From Adiantum capillus-veneris (lineage: Eukaryota; Streptophyta; Polypodiopsida; Polypodiales; Pteridaceae), in the NCBI GenBank assembly GCA_014529385.2, contig CM043942.1, forward strand, positions 37,422,969 to 37,486,968: a stretch of 64,000 nt of DNA, given 5' to 3'. This document shows positions 1-12,440 of this stretch, piece after piece. The notes below the pieces were generated by a model, which was not told the DNA's origin, did not search any database, and saw only the letters and a program-made list of their open reading frames with translations. A program made the position numbers and the translations under genes. Within the stretch, counting starts at the first letter, position 1; each line of letters starts with the position of its first letter.

Positions 1-1120
1 CGGATCCAACCCCTTCATATCTAAATAATCCCATGGGAACACATCCGTAAGTTCCGTCAACAGTTTAATGAGATCCATCCGAAATGAATCTTCAAGACCC
101 ACACAAATCGTCACAGGTTTAAGTTTTTCTTGTGTCCTTGCGTCTTCCTCAATGTCCAAAACCTTGTTCATCTATATTTTTGTGTTCTTACTATAATAAA
201 TCCTTCAAATTCATTAATTCTGAGTCAGTTCTACTCTTCTTACCCAGCTCTTGTATGTCTTATCGGAGTTGAGTTCAATTTTTGTCCACTATGGCTTGGT
301 AGGGGTATTCGTTGCATATCGATTTTGAATGTCCTCCACATCCATTGTACAAATTTCCACAAGATCTTGGTTAGCTTGCAAGAATTTTGGCTTCCTCGTC
401 ATTAGTCAGTTTTTCTAGTGTATTTATTGGTTCCGCCACAACACGAAGAGTTACCCCGCAACTTGTTTTTTTTGGAAACCACCACAATAGGTGAGATTCA
501 TTACGGATCTTCGATTGGGACTATAAAAACAAATTTCAACAGCATATTTGAATCCTCTTTTACTTGTTTAACATAATTGGATTCATATAATGCTTGGCTT
601 GCTTGGTGGGAATTGCACTTGTCCTCAAATTGATGTGATGTTGGTAGAATCTCGGATCCAGTCCCTTCACATCCAAATAATCCCATGCAAACACATCCAT
701 AAATTCCGTCAACACTTTAATGAGATTTGTTCGGAACAAATTATAGATTTACACAAATCTTCATAGGTTTAGGTTATTCTTGTATCCCTACATCTTCCTT
801 GATGCGCAAAACCTTATTCATTTGCCTTTTAAATTCACATTCGTGCTGCAATAAATCCTTCAGATTCATTAATACTGAGTTGGATCTACTCTTCTCACCC
901 AGCTCTTGTATGTCCTTGTTGGCATTGAGTACAGTTTTTGCTCACCATGGCTTGGTAGGGGTATTTGTCGCATACTAGGTCTGAATGTCCTCCACATCCA
1001 CCATATAAATTCGTGGTTAGCCTGCAAGTATTGTGCTTCCTCCTCATGAATCATTCCTTCCAACATATTTACTGGTTTTGCTAGAATAGGATGAGTCTCC
1101 CCGCAAACGTGGTTAGCTTG
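1..1120 (-). pseudogene. Ty3/gypsy pol remnant: RT N-terminus, duplicated
   Basis: Read on the minus strand, this is the linker and first part of a Ty3/gypsy reverse transcriptase. Visible motifs are DVFAWDYLDVKGLDP (about 700-640) and DVFPWDYLDMKGLDP (about 50-1), a following HHINLRTSAIPTKQA stretch, and SPIVVVSKKNKLRG near 510-460, the usual first RT block. The two copies of the linker plus DVF(A/P)WDYLD block arise from a tandem duplication, so no copy runs on into the catalytic core inside the window. Frameshifts and stops interrupt every frame. The rest of pol would lie left of position 1. Family assignment is good; activity is excluded by the breaks. Confidence 0.75.
1..1120. repeat. 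Diverged tandem duplication, offset about 652 bp
   Basis: Bases 1-465 and 653-1120 align along most of their length. Both start CGGATCCA and both contain AATAATCCCATG and CCCAGCTCTTGTATGT. Base 1 aligns with base 653. The copies differ at many positions, so the duplication is old. Bases 466-652 carry the part of the RT frame present only once. Confidence 0.8.
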
Positions 1121-1189
1121 TTGATATGAGATATGGATTTTTCTTGATTATCTTTGTATAACTAATGCATGCTTTGTTTAATTCCATTT

Positions 1190-2720
1190 CATCTTGGCTT
1201 GTCACAACCATGGTCAGCCTAATAGAGTCTTATAATAATCTTGCATTCCTTGGAGATCGAGCACCACAAAGAATACCGCAAAAGCGATTCATCCGTTCTC
1301 AGAAGTAACTCCCTTCAGTAATTCATGAGGTTGTACCTATCTTTGGTCCGCATTCGCACAACACTAGTTCTAAGTTGCACCATCCATATTTCTCACCCAT
1401 GTAATTATGTAACCTTTGGATCCTCCATCTACTTATACATTTTTGATATTGCTATCTCGATGCCGAACTGTAATTAGTAGGACATGATCATCTGCTAGAG
1501 GACCCAACTCCTCCAACGCGATTTTGTTTGTTGGTGGATCCTCCTGTGAAGATATCAACGGATGTTTGAAAGATAGAACTAGTCGGATCATATCCTTGAA
1601 CATCATGTGGATGGGTAGTTGCATCATTGCTTCCCAAATATCCCACCGAAAAAGCCCATGCACACAGGGTCCTTCTCTTGTACCATATTGATTGGCTCTT
1701 CTACGGGGACATTATAGGATATCCCGATATCTACTTTTCTTTCTATGATTATGGGTTCTTTTGTCACCAATTTTGCAGTTGTGGTTGTTCTTATTGGTTT
1801 GAGATTACCAGTGGGTATTCCTCTAGACAAACTTGAGGTAGGATTACCGGCTCCGTCTTCGCCCATCATACGACTCTCTCTCTTCAAAAAGATTATCCGA
1901 TTTTGAACACTATGTCCTAGAACCGCTTTTCAACTTAGATGAAGTTCTTTTCCTAAATGAATGATCAATTGGACTTTCAAATTGAAGGTTTTTGATTCTT
2001 CGTCTATTTCCTTTTCTGTGGTCGTTATCTCAATGGACACCAAGTTTGTACTCGGTCCTTTTCCTTTTTTTTTTTGCTTTCTTTCAATAATACTCTGTAA
2101 CTTTCTTACACTCCCTGCCTCAATGATCATCATCTAATTAGAATGAACAATGATTTTGCCTTGGTGGGTAAAAATTTGATCGGTGACATGGACCATACTC
2201 CCCTTGACCTCCAAATCGGTTTACTTGGTTTGAAGATCTCGCATATTTTTTCCGAGTCTCCTTTTGTTGCCGTTATTGGAGAACTTCTACTGCATTTGTT
2301 CCTTGATCGACTGTCAATTTTGCTGAGTTTGCCAATTGGCCATGTTCTAGGAATTATACTGGCATGGGCTGGTGTGATGATTCTTCATCTAGAAAATATT
2401 ACACCAATGTTTGTTCAATGCATAGTCACTAGTCGCATGGCCCTTTTTCTGGCACTTGGTACGATGTTATTTAGAGGTGGTTGCTTCTGAGGCCTTTTCC
2501 TTTCTTGCCCCCGTCACACTAGGGCCTCCCTGATCTTTGCTGATCGTGCAGGAGGATCTTCATCCTCGTCCGAACTCTCATCCCCTTCTGATTCACTATC
2601 CCTGTCTTCGTCAGAGTCACTGTCGACTAAATGTTTCATGGATTTCTCATCCAAATTGTTTCCAAAGATTGCTTCACTACGTCTGCTGCCAACACGACCT
2701 TTTCTAATGGGACTATTGCC
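1190..2720 (-). pseudogene. Ty3/gypsy protease and gag-linker remnant
   Basis: On the minus strand a broken frame carries NV*VDGGSKGYIITWV at about 1440-1390. It resembles the plant gypsy retropepsin active-site block (VDGGS-x-VN-I), with a stop just before it. Further upstream on the same strand (1900-2700) are polar segments and a long acidic run rich in D, E and S at 2630-2550, as in gypsy gag-pro linkers. The order protease then RT fits the pol fragment at 1-1120, so both are probably one element. No zinc knuckle is clear. The element is dead: stops occur in every frame. Confidence 0.5.
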
Positions 2721-4700
2721 AGGTCAATAGTGGCCCCAAAGACTCATCCCAATCCCCTGACATAATAAGAATTCTTCATCTCGTTGGGTGGCCGTAATGC
2801 TCCCTCTCTATAGAAGCATGCAAAACTTAGCTGTATAAGTGTCATAAAATATAATATCTAATATCTAACCAACCCAAATGATTTTCTCATATTAAATTGA
2901 TCACTTAATGTGGGAGAATAAACGGGAACAAGTGTTAAGATATAGACATGTGCTTATAGATCTATCTCAACACGAGGGGCCTAAATGAGAGATGGTCTAT
3001 CAATGAGCAAGGCTAACAAATGGAGCATAAGACCTTAGGGTTAGCTTCATTGAAGACCTCCAATAATGTGTGTAAAATTCCTTTGACCTTAGGTAAGCTA
3101 GGGCTGAGCTTGAGGCGCAGGAACCCAACCCAGCTCGAGGTGTTTGTCCTGCTTGTCATGCTTGATGACTAAGGTGCTTGAGGTGCTTGATGATTGAGGT
3201 GCTTAATGATTGAGATGCTTGAGGTGCTTGACATGCTTGAGATGCTAGGGTTGCACTTGAGGTGAGAACTTAGCCCAAGCTTAAAGTGCTTAAGAGCCAA
3301 GCTTATGGTGGGAACTGGGCCTATGCATGAGGGGCTTGAGGTGTCAAAAAAGTCAAATATTCAATCCCTACAAGGAGGGGACGAGCCCTACATGAGGGGG
3401 GATGAGAGAGAACACCCACACACTCACGCAAGGCATGCATGGTACAAAGAAAGCAAAAGGGACACTTGTCAAGTTCCTCCTCATGTTGCCCTCATGGTGT
3501 GCCTGAAGCCTTTTGGTTGGCCACCCAAGGGGTCCAATAATAAGTTAGGAGATTTAATTAATTGATTTAGCATTTATTTAGCCCTCTCTCTCAAAGGGGA
3601 AAGGGGGACACTTGTCTCAAGGCTACCCTTGCTGCTTGTAATACCTCCTGCTTATGATTGGCTAGGTCTAGAGGGGTCCAATGAGCTTCAAGCATGAGCT
3701 ACAAGCATGAGCTACAAGGGGGGGTCGACCCAAGCAAGCTAGGGGATTGCTTAGGGGGTATACTCATCCACACACACACACTCACAAACACTCTCATTGT
3801 GTGCTATGCAAAGTGCAAGAGCTCCCTCTCCTTCTCCAAGCAAGTAGAGGTTGAGAGCCTACACCAACACTCTTGGATATGGAGTGCAAATCCAACCAAG
3901 AGCCATGCTTCAATGCTTAAGCTTGCCATCTCCTTCTTCTTCATTACTATGCTATTATGTATGCTAGCAACAAGAGTTATGATAAGTGAGGAACTAATTC
4001 TTTCTCCTACAAAATGTTTCTTCTTCCTCTTCCCTACCCTCATTCCCTGCTAGCTCTCTCCACCTTCGAAGGTGTTTGAGGTCTTGGGACTGAGGCTTGG
4101 GATAGTTAAAGCTTTCTTCAAGTTTATGTTATGTTTGTGATGCATGAAGCTTTCCATATTCATTGCATCACCTAGGTCACAAGGAACACAAAGATTGTAT
4201 TGTAACAAGTCAGAAATTATAATACAAATGCCTATTGGAGGGGGGGCCGGCTCCACATAAATCCGGTCCTCAACTGTTGTCATGTTCTAAATTCTCTCTC
4301 TTGCAAAAGTATTGTTCATGCCAAGTTAACTAATTACTATGATTATGTTGCTATCTTCAATTATGTTCACCCGCTATGCTCACATAGTCATTTCTCAAAA
4401 GTACTCTCATTAATTTCCGCTACTCTCAAATTAAATAAGCCAATTCTATTACAATAAGTCTCCACATTAGATCTCTTCTGCTTGCATAACTGCAAGCATT
4501 CTAACATTTATGGAGTTGTTTTCTCCGTATGGACTCTCTTCAAGAATTCCGCAGCAATATTCGAAAAGGGTTTGAAATAATCAACGGGATATTTCACAAG
4601 ACACTTTGTAGCTTTCCCGCTCAGAGGGTGGTTTGAGTACTGCTTCCTTATGCATCACATCATCACTACTATCTAGTAGTACATAACGCTTTTTAAAGCA
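2721..4700. other. No gene recognised
   Basis: I see no coding similarity here on either strand. Open frames at 3305-3565, 3694-4053, 3804-4043 and 4050-4283 overlap each other on opposite strands and show no domain. The stretch holds short imperfect repeats (3150-3262, 3680-3720) and an ACAC-rich patch near 3772. Confidence 0.5.
3150..3262 (+). repeat. Imperfect minisatellite built on GAGGTGCTTGATGATT
   Basis: The words GAGGTGCTTGA, GATGATTGAGGTGCTT and GAGATGCTTGAGGTGCTTGA recur at irregular steps of about 10-30 bases. Confidence 0.6.
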
Positions 4701-4714
4701 TCATACATGGGAAT

Positions 4715-5250
4715 TTATATCTTCATCAGATTTACTTGCAAACTCAATGTATTTGAGTCGATGTCAGGTCTTGCCATGCCAAAAGATCCTAGTATTGTTG
4801 TTCCAAGCAGAACAAGAACATGTGGAACCGTCAAAATTTCAAATGAGAATCCCGTAGTTCCACTTGGTCCATTTGGAAATTCATGTGGATGTGGAATCGA
4901 AGGTCCAAACAAAATCGGATCCCGACTTAAATCAATAGATGGTATTGTTCTCATGATTGCGACAACACTTCCGCCCAGGCTGAATCCGACTAATGCAAGA
5001 ATCAGTGGTTTAGATGAACCGGCGTCATCTCAAGCATAATTGCAGTCTTGAGAGGGAGAGATTCTTTGCAAAAACTCTGGTGTTGAGTGAGATGAACGCC
5101 TTGATGCTTGTCCATCAAACGAACCAATCATTCGGGTCCACTTTGACAGATGTATGTGTGACTCCAACCGTTTTCTTCTACCAATGGCCTTTCCCCACCA
5201 TGGATCTTTCAACTCCACCAGAAAGGCATCGCGGATTATGTGAGGGTGTT
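4715..5250 (-). pseudogene. Unassigned frame with two hydrophobic segments, one stop
   Basis: One minus-strand frame runs from about 5250 to 4715 with a single TGA at about 5030. Its first part is basic and polar (WWGKAIGRRKR, then SSHSTPEFLQRI). The second part holds two hydrophobic stretches that could span a membrane, LILALVGFSLGGSVVAIM and VPHVLVLLGTTILGSFG. The opposite strand is also open over 4707-5039, so the frame may be chance. I recognise no family. A short transposon or host exon remnant is possible. Confidence 0.2.
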
Positions 5251-5899
5251 GCCGTCCAAGTTTTTACCTTGGTGAAAAGAGGATGGGCGAAGGCGGAACA
5301 TGAGACTGTATCATATGAGACATGGAGGCTGCCCCCCAGTGGTCAGCACGATGAACTCCGACTCCATGGCTATCGCCAATTTGTGGTTGATCATGGCCGC
5401 CAGTGTTATCATCTGTATTATATCAAACACAAAAATACATAGCAAAAACAACATTACACACAGGTAAGGTACAAGAGACCAACAAACATTACACAGACTC
5501 AAAATTTCATTGTCATCCATCATTCATATCCAAAACAATCGGTTGCTATATGTGCAGAATGCAGAGCGTGCTTGACTTATAGAACCCCTTTTGTCATACC
5601 GATACAAAGAGTTGCACCGTTTACAATCAGCATGCATATCTTTACATAGGTTCTTGCGGTCTAACAATGGCCAACTTTTCAAACTGGTGCAAACATCCTC
5701 AATAGTAAAAAAAGAGGGTATACATGGGAGTGAAAAGCATTCTTTACCACAATGGAAAAGCATTCTTTGACACAAGAAGAAATAACTTTGTTGAAAACTT
5801 CTCATTTAAATTCCAATCATATATCAAATTGAAGCTTTGTCATCCATAACTTTTGCTCAACCATTTTAATATATGTTGGAGCTGAGATTTTCATGTTTC
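5251..5899. other. No gene recognised
   Basis: Short frames on both strands (5311-5523, 5524-5805) show no family resemblance. The stretch may be the decayed downstream part of the minus-strand LINE-like unit that starts at 8035, but no reverse-transcriptase motif is visible. Confidence 0.4.
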
Positions 5900-5906
5900 C
5901 CCACAT

Positions 5907-6057
5907 ATAAGGTCAATACATAAGATTGGATGGTATGAATCCACAATAAGGTCAATACATAAGATTCGATGGTATGAATCGGGGGTCCATTAGCCAAACA
6001 TATAAGGTCAATACATAAGATTCGATGGTATGAATCGGGGGTCCATTAGCCAAACAT
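5907..6057. repeat. Three short tandem units, 39 and 56 bp apart
   Basis: ATAAGGTCAATACATAAGATT starts at 5907, 5946 and 6002, with one base change in the group. The last two units are 56 bp and nearly identical. On the minus strand the unit encodes the terminal part of the EEP domain (WTPDSYHRILCIDLI). Confidence 0.85.
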
Positions 6058-6576
6058 AAAACTCTTTATGCGATACGTGATGGCTTTAGAGAGTAGCACA
6101 TAGACAATAACACTATTCCCCATTGTGTTTTCTATATGTAAATCCACCGTTTCTACTTCATAAATATACACCATTGGCAATGAGGATAGCCATGCTATTG
6201 CAAATGTGAAAAAGTAACTTTTCATAATGATCTAGCTTTTTATCATCCATTGAAGTACAATCATACAAGTGAACTTTCTTCAACTCCTTTGAAATGTATG
6301 GCATATCAAATTGTTGTGTTTTATGTTGCAATATTTTTATGGGGACATTCATAGCCCCAAAAATAATAAGCTCACCTTTGCCTTTAAAATACATAATGTT
6401 CTCCTCGAAATCAACAAATTGCTGATCTCTATCCATGCAAGCATAGAAGAGGTAATCGTGATGAGAAATGTAGCAAGTGGTTATTAAAATGTGTGCTCTT
6501 TTTGGTGTCATAATTTTCAGCAATGCATAATGTTTGTGCTTGTCATCTTTGATAATTAACACAAAGTCTTTTAGCT

Positions 6577-6990
6577 CTTCTTAATCATACATGCAACACC
6601 TTCTTGCCCTCTTCATTGCTTGAGATTCTTTGACCACATCAATGAATGTACATTGCAATCCTCCAATCCGTTAATCTTTTGTGCATCATGCTCCCAAGTT
6701 TCAGCAAGATGCTACACCTTCTTAATCATACATGCTACACCTTCTTGCCCTCTTCATTGCTTGAGATTCTTTGACCACATCAATGAATGTACATTGCAAT
6801 CCTCCAATCCGTTAATCTTTTGTGCATCATGCTCCCAAGTTTCTTTAAACTCTTTCTTAATCATACATGCTACTCCTTCTTGCTCTCTTCATTGCTTGAG
6901 ATTCTTTGACCACATCAATGAATGTACATTGTAATCGTACAACCTTTTAATCTTTTGTGCATCATGCCACCAAGTTTCAACAAGAAGTAC
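6577..6990. repeat. Three tandem units of about 135-141 bp
   Basis: CTTCTTAATCATACATGC starts near 6577, 6718 and 6852, each followed by the same body ending in ATCATGC(T/C)(C/A)CCAAGTTTC. Units 1 and 2 are almost identical; unit 3 is more diverged. On the minus strand the unit encodes a segment of the EEP domain including AQKIN(G)L, NVHSLMWSKNLKQ and GVACMIKK, so part of the endonuclease domain has been triplicated. Confidence 0.85.
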
Positions 6991-8250
6991 ATCGATTTTG
7001 CTAAATAATTTATCTATGTCAACCCCCGCATTTCGTAGATATCCATTATAATTTCAAAAGCATGCTCTCAATTGTAACTCGGTCTCATAGGTCACGTGTT
7101 GTGATTTTCTCGAGGAACTTGACTCATCCTTGGGCATGTTTTCTTCATGAGACATGTCCTTATTATTCTTATTCATATCCTCATGTGCCTTGCAACACAT
7201 ATTTTGCTACATAATGGTGTGATCTTCATATACAAAACATTTTGTATCTCTCAAATAAATGCAACTATTATCAAAGATAATCTCTTGCTTGGTCTCATCT
7301 AGCATCGTGCATACAATTGGCCGTTCTCTCAAATGAGGAGCTCCTTGCTTAATCCACTCTATGTGTCCCATAAGCCATAATTCATGACATGCAAAAGTTG
7401 GTTTTGAAAAACCTTCAATAACAATGGCAAGAGAAGGAGGTTTCTTTGTCTTGTCTTCAAGAGTTCCATGAATAACAATGTTCTTGGAATGTTGCTCCCA
7501 TTCTTTGAACTCATTTCCATATGCATTCTCAACATTCTTTGTTTAGCTCATAACTTGCATGAAAGAGGAATTAGGAACCACATTGCTGTTACACTCAATA
7601 TCAACCCTTTTTTGTGTGGATATATTTTTTATGTTGCATACATCATGACACATGGTGTCAAATTTCTCCTCTTTCAATACATGGTCATATTCCACATTAC
7701 TCATGCACTCATTCAATTTTACAAGAGAGCGTTTACATTATTTGACTTCATGTGAAACTTGCATTAAACGCATTGTTTGCATCTCAATCGTTCTCTTGAG
7801 ATGCTCATCCTCAACAACAAGAATCTTAGCATGTCATTCTCCATTGAAATTGCCCATCACTTTGCTTGTTTATAGTCTCTTGCAATGATACCAAGTATGC
7901 CATTATCATGGTTTCTAATGTTGTTGGTGGAGTGATTGTGTTACTATCACCACCCTTGGAAAAATTTGGACCATTTTCTACAATGCTTGTGGATCTTGTT
8001 GAAGAAGAAAAACCCTTTCAAGTTTTGGAAGACATTGTATGCAAAAGCAGTGGTGAAAGTCAACTTCCTAAAACCTATTCACTTTAAAAATGCTACTGCA
8101 AAAAATCCTTTCATCAATGTTTATTTTTGTATCAATGCATAGAGGTTGTTGTACTCTTCCATTGAGGCTACAGATCATTTAAATCGTAGTTTGGATGAAG
8201 AAGCTATTATCAAAAGAGTGATTTATTGTTTACTAGGTAAAAAATGGTTG

Positions 8251-8974
<724 letters not shown>

Positions 8975-9970
8975 TTGGAGGAGAGACCAAGTGAGAAGAT
9001 GTTGGTTGATGTCATGGATTGTGCTGACATGGAATTGTACAAAAAGGCATATGACATATTCAATCCTAAATTTGATCTTGCAATTATGTTAGACAAATTG
9101 AAAGATTTTTTGCTAGAGGAGGTCAAAGAATTTGAGGAGGTAATTGAGGGTCAGTGTTTCGTATTGGATGGCAAGAATTATTGTCATCTAGTTGACCAAC
9201 CTAATTGAGAAGGCAAAGTAACAAGGAGATTAGGAATATTTTCCAAGAAGTCTTCTTTTGTTTACCCACCGAGAATTTCTTGTCCTGTCCATTTAAAGCC
9301 TTGCAACCTTGTTCCAAAGGAAGTTGCCTTTATCTTTTTGTTCCTTAAAGTTGAAATGCAAGACAAAGTGAAAGATACAAACAAAGAGGGGACAACTAGA
9401 AATGTTTCCACAGTCCTACATCTTCAGAAAAGTGAAGTTCTAGAGCAGGAAGAAATTGATGTTGTAGCTGAGGAGCGGGAGAGTTAAAATTTTGATGTTT
9501 CTCAATTTAGAGCTAGTACTGTCATTGATGAGCCCACAAAGGAGGTAGAGTTATCTGAGGCCTCTCTTACTGTTTCAAGCCTTCCCTTCTTTTATATCAA
9601 TGAAAAAGAGTATATCCCTCTCCACCATATTCAATGCCTGATTAATATCAAGGAGGACTCCTATATTGCAACCATTTCTAAAGCTTTTGAGGTGGCCAAA
9701 TACTTCATTGATACAGAAGAAGATTCAAAGGAGGATTTTTTGGCACTTGATCTATAGACATATGTCGATAAATGTTTTCTGCCTGCTCCCGATGCACTTG
9801 CTCTATGCATGAAAAGAGTGAAAGAGGAGAAACCTACTCTTAAAGATGAGGATTTTGAGAAGATGCTTGTTGAGTTTGGTATCCAATCTTTTAGTAGAGA
9901 TTTTGAGTTAAAGGAGGTAGAAAAGGATGTTGAAAAAAGAGAGATGACTGGATCCTGCAATCTCCTTTAA
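8975..9970 (+). pseudogene. Unrecognised acidic coding sequence, one frame, three stops
   Basis: A single plus-strand frame stays coherent for about 331 codons, broken only by TGA at 9206, TAA at 9485 and TAG at 9755, and ends at TAA 9968. The composition is protein-like: acidic and lysine-rich helices (KLKDFLLEEVKEFEEV, DEDFEKMLVEFGIQSF) alternate with hydrophobic stretches (LPFFYINEKEYIPLHH). No zinc knuckle, protease or RT motif is visible and I recognise no family. It lies just upstream of GP-1 on the same strand, so it may be an older retroelement gag or a decayed host gene. Absence of frameshifts over 1 kb suggests selection until fairly recently, or a conserved copied unit. Confidence 0.45.
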
Positions 9971-10263
9971 AAAAAGTGATTGTTGAGGATGAGTTGTAAA
10001 AGGTAGATTCAAGTTCACCTTGATCTCCCTTCCTACAGTCTACTTTTATTTTAAATTTTTTGTTATTTTCTTTAAAGCTGAATTTATTCAGGTTTCCTAA
10101 ATGCAAACTTTTAGGGTACCCCAAGACCAATTTCCAAAGACCAAAGGACCACAAAGACCTAACTTTTGAGAGACCTGACAAGGGGCAAAAAGGATAAGTG
10201 GCACTAAGCTAAAAAGGACTTTTTAGTAGAGATTGTCTTGAGATTATTGAGTGATCCTCAAAC

Positions 10264-12440
10264 ATGACAAATCATCCACCACCAGAGTTTTCTACTCCAC
10301 TCAGAAACATGAAAAATGCAAGAAACGCCGCAATGCCTTCAACCATTATGGAATTTTTGGACTCTCAAATGTGCCCTATAAGGACTTTGACTTTCTCCCT
10401 CTTGTCCAAAATGGGCATACGGTAAAATGTTTTACAAATGAAATCAAAACTTTTTGGACCTTTTGGATTTAGAATGTACTCATCGAGATCTATCCATTGA
10501 TATATAACATGCCATCAGATTCCTTTTATTCTAGAAGATTTCATTTTTTGATGTGACAACTCAGTCTTATAAATAGAACCTCTCCCCACATTTGAGCTTC
10601 CGTGGGGAGGCCATAAATTTTACAAATCAACTCCAAATTTGTTGGATTTTTGGGGATTTAGAACTTATTTTCTAAGATCTTTCCAATGATATGTTGGCTG
10701 ATAGGGTTTTGACAAAGCAATTACGTACTTCACCGGGTTGCCCACTTTAGACAAGAGAGGCAAAGTCAAACCTCCTTACAGGGCCCCTTTGAGAGTCCAA
10801 ATTTTCCCTAATGAGTGGGATTGGGAGAATACATAGAGGAGAGGCATCCTTTGATCAACAAACCAAACATGAGATTTATCAAAACCATGATAGTTTGACC
10901 TAATTATGCTCATGAAGGCTTATATAGATTTACAAACGGGATCCATATATCTTCTACAAGTGTATAGAACCCAATGCTAGAGAGTTGACCGCCCATAAGA
11001 ACCTCTATGCATTCACGTATATAGATGCCCACGGAGTGCAAGTTTTGATGGTAGTGAAGTATGGACATGAGCACAAACTTGTTGATCTAATTGACTTAGA
11101 ACGATACACATACAAGGGTACTCCGATCTCTACTTACTTTCAGTCGAAAACGGTGGCAGAGCACATATCAGAGAGGATTCCATCAGGATTTTCTCCAAGA
11201 TGAAAGGAGAGAATGAGAGATGTCTTTCCAAAAGACTACAAATTGGTTAGATTGGTGACTGGACCACAATGATTAGGACCATATCAAGTGGCCCAATGTG
11301 TCAAAGCAAAGTACAATGGGTCAAAGGATCCATATGCTCATGTGTCACTCTTCAGACAAGTTTTGAGAGTTGAAAAAATTATAGATTTTCATACTCAGTA
11401 TGAGGGTTCGGGTTGACATTGGAAGGAATGGCTTTGACATGGTTCCAATCACTAAACAGAGATGATTTTCCAAACATGGTACAACTCTTGTAAGAATTCA
11501 TAGAGGAGTTCTCAAAAAGAGGAGTCAAGCACAACACGGTGTCATAGATCTATGCTTTTAAATAGAAAAATAATAAAAAAGTGAAAGGAAGCTTTGCTTC
11601 ACTTCAGACATTACATAGAGAGATGTCCTGTGAGAGAGCTACCGCAAGATGAGAGACTATCAGTTCTCTTCGTAGAGGGCTTGAGGAATGAAACTCTAAA
11701 AAAGGAACTACATTTGAAAGAATGCACGAAGTTTGAACAAGACACTAGAGAATCACTGTATCTAGTTGACAATTGCAAGGCCTATGAAGAGGTGATAGAA
11801 GACGTAGAAAACGCGACTAGTAGTGTCTCTTCTCCGAAGAGTGAATCCGCAACAAAGTAAAATGTTAAATCCCCAATGGGACCAAGCATTGATCAAGTGG
11901 TCGAGGAGGTGATTAGAAGAATAAACTAAGGCTACGACATAATCTGAATGAACGACAACAACCCACAAGAACATGTGACATATGTGGAGGGAATCACTCC
12001 ACCCCATGGTGTAACACTCAACTGAAGCCGCAATGTATGCTAGAGCAACAACCGCCTATTTTGAATGATAGTAACTACACTCAACCAGCGAGTGTGCCAC
12101 AATCCATGAAAAATCAATACTCCATGGATGCAAATACACTCATGTTCATATCCAATCAAGAGTATGGTTCAAAGACCATCTTACCAGACAAGGACAACCA
12201 GCGGTGGCTAGATAATCAACTATGCAACAAGAAGGTCCAAGCTATGAATGTGGAGGTGACCATTGAGCATGAGGTTGTCCAAACAAGGGTCGACAAATAG
12301 ACATCTTTGGATTCTGTGATGGTTGTGGGAGAGACCATCTACTCCAACATTGTGTTAGGAATACAAATAACAAGGGGCAAGCAACAATGAACACTGTAGA
12401 AGTGATGCTTCAAGCGGATCTGAGAGAGAACTGATGGTTC
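10264..12440 (+). pseudogene. GP-1 gag with CCHC knuckles, broken
   Basis: This is the structural protein region of GP-1, which would coat element RNA in cytoplasmic particles. A possible start is the ATG at 10264 (MTNHPPPEFSTPLRNMKN); 80 bp later the inverted-repeat element at 10344 interrupts it. After it, HEGLYRF (about 10912) and YTYKGTPI to VLRVEKIIDFHTQYEGSG (11107-11415) align with the gag of GP-3. The core has MALTWFQSLNRDDF, EFIEEFSKRGVKHNTVS and ESLYLVDNCKAYEEV, matching GP-3 residues around its DAATWF and LVDNCEAYKE blocks. Three CCHC-like knuckles follow: CDICGGNHSTPWC (about 11966), a degraded YECGGDH (about 12242) and CDGCGRDHLLQHC (about 12318). Several stops and shifts disable it. 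Confidence 0.65.
10344..10813. mobile_element. 470-bp element with about 64-bp terminal inverted repeats, copy 1
   Basis: The left end (CATTATGGAATTTTTGGACT, on through CTCCCTCTTGTCC) is the imperfect reverse complement of the right end (GGACAAGAGAGGCAAAGTC, on through TTTTCCCTAATG). A second copy at 14173-14643 matches it along its whole length. It has no coding capacity, so it is MITE-like or foldback-like. It sits inside the gag of GP-1. I find no clear target-site duplication, so the true ends may differ by a few bases. Confidence 0.65.

Larger units (their letters stand above)
5900..8035 (-). pseudogene. LINE-like pseudogene with EEP (AP-type) endonuclease domain
   Basis: A minus-strand frame with scattered stops and at least one frameshift runs from an ATG near 8035 to about 5900. 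The first part (7900-7100) is a helical, charged region of unknown role. At about 7015 comes FSKIDVLLVETWWHD, the first block of endonuclease/exonuclease/phosphatase domains. A later open stretch (6562-6158) has ILITTCYISHHD, then DRDQQFVDFEENIMYFKGKGE and IIFGAMNVP, which matches the GDxN block with Asp changed to Ala. The end (about 6130-5930) has GGFTYRKHNGE and WTPDSYHRILCIDL, like the terminal SDH block with altered residues. In plants such domains occur at the N-terminus of LINE ORF2 and in domesticated relatives. No RT follows in a readable state. The EEP call is fairly firm; the LINE origin is inference. Confidence 0.55.

Noticed and set aside
2143-2490. 115-codon plus-strand frame
   Set aside because: It lies opposite the minus-strand gypsy linker and shows hydrophobic, non-family composition; treated as a shadow.
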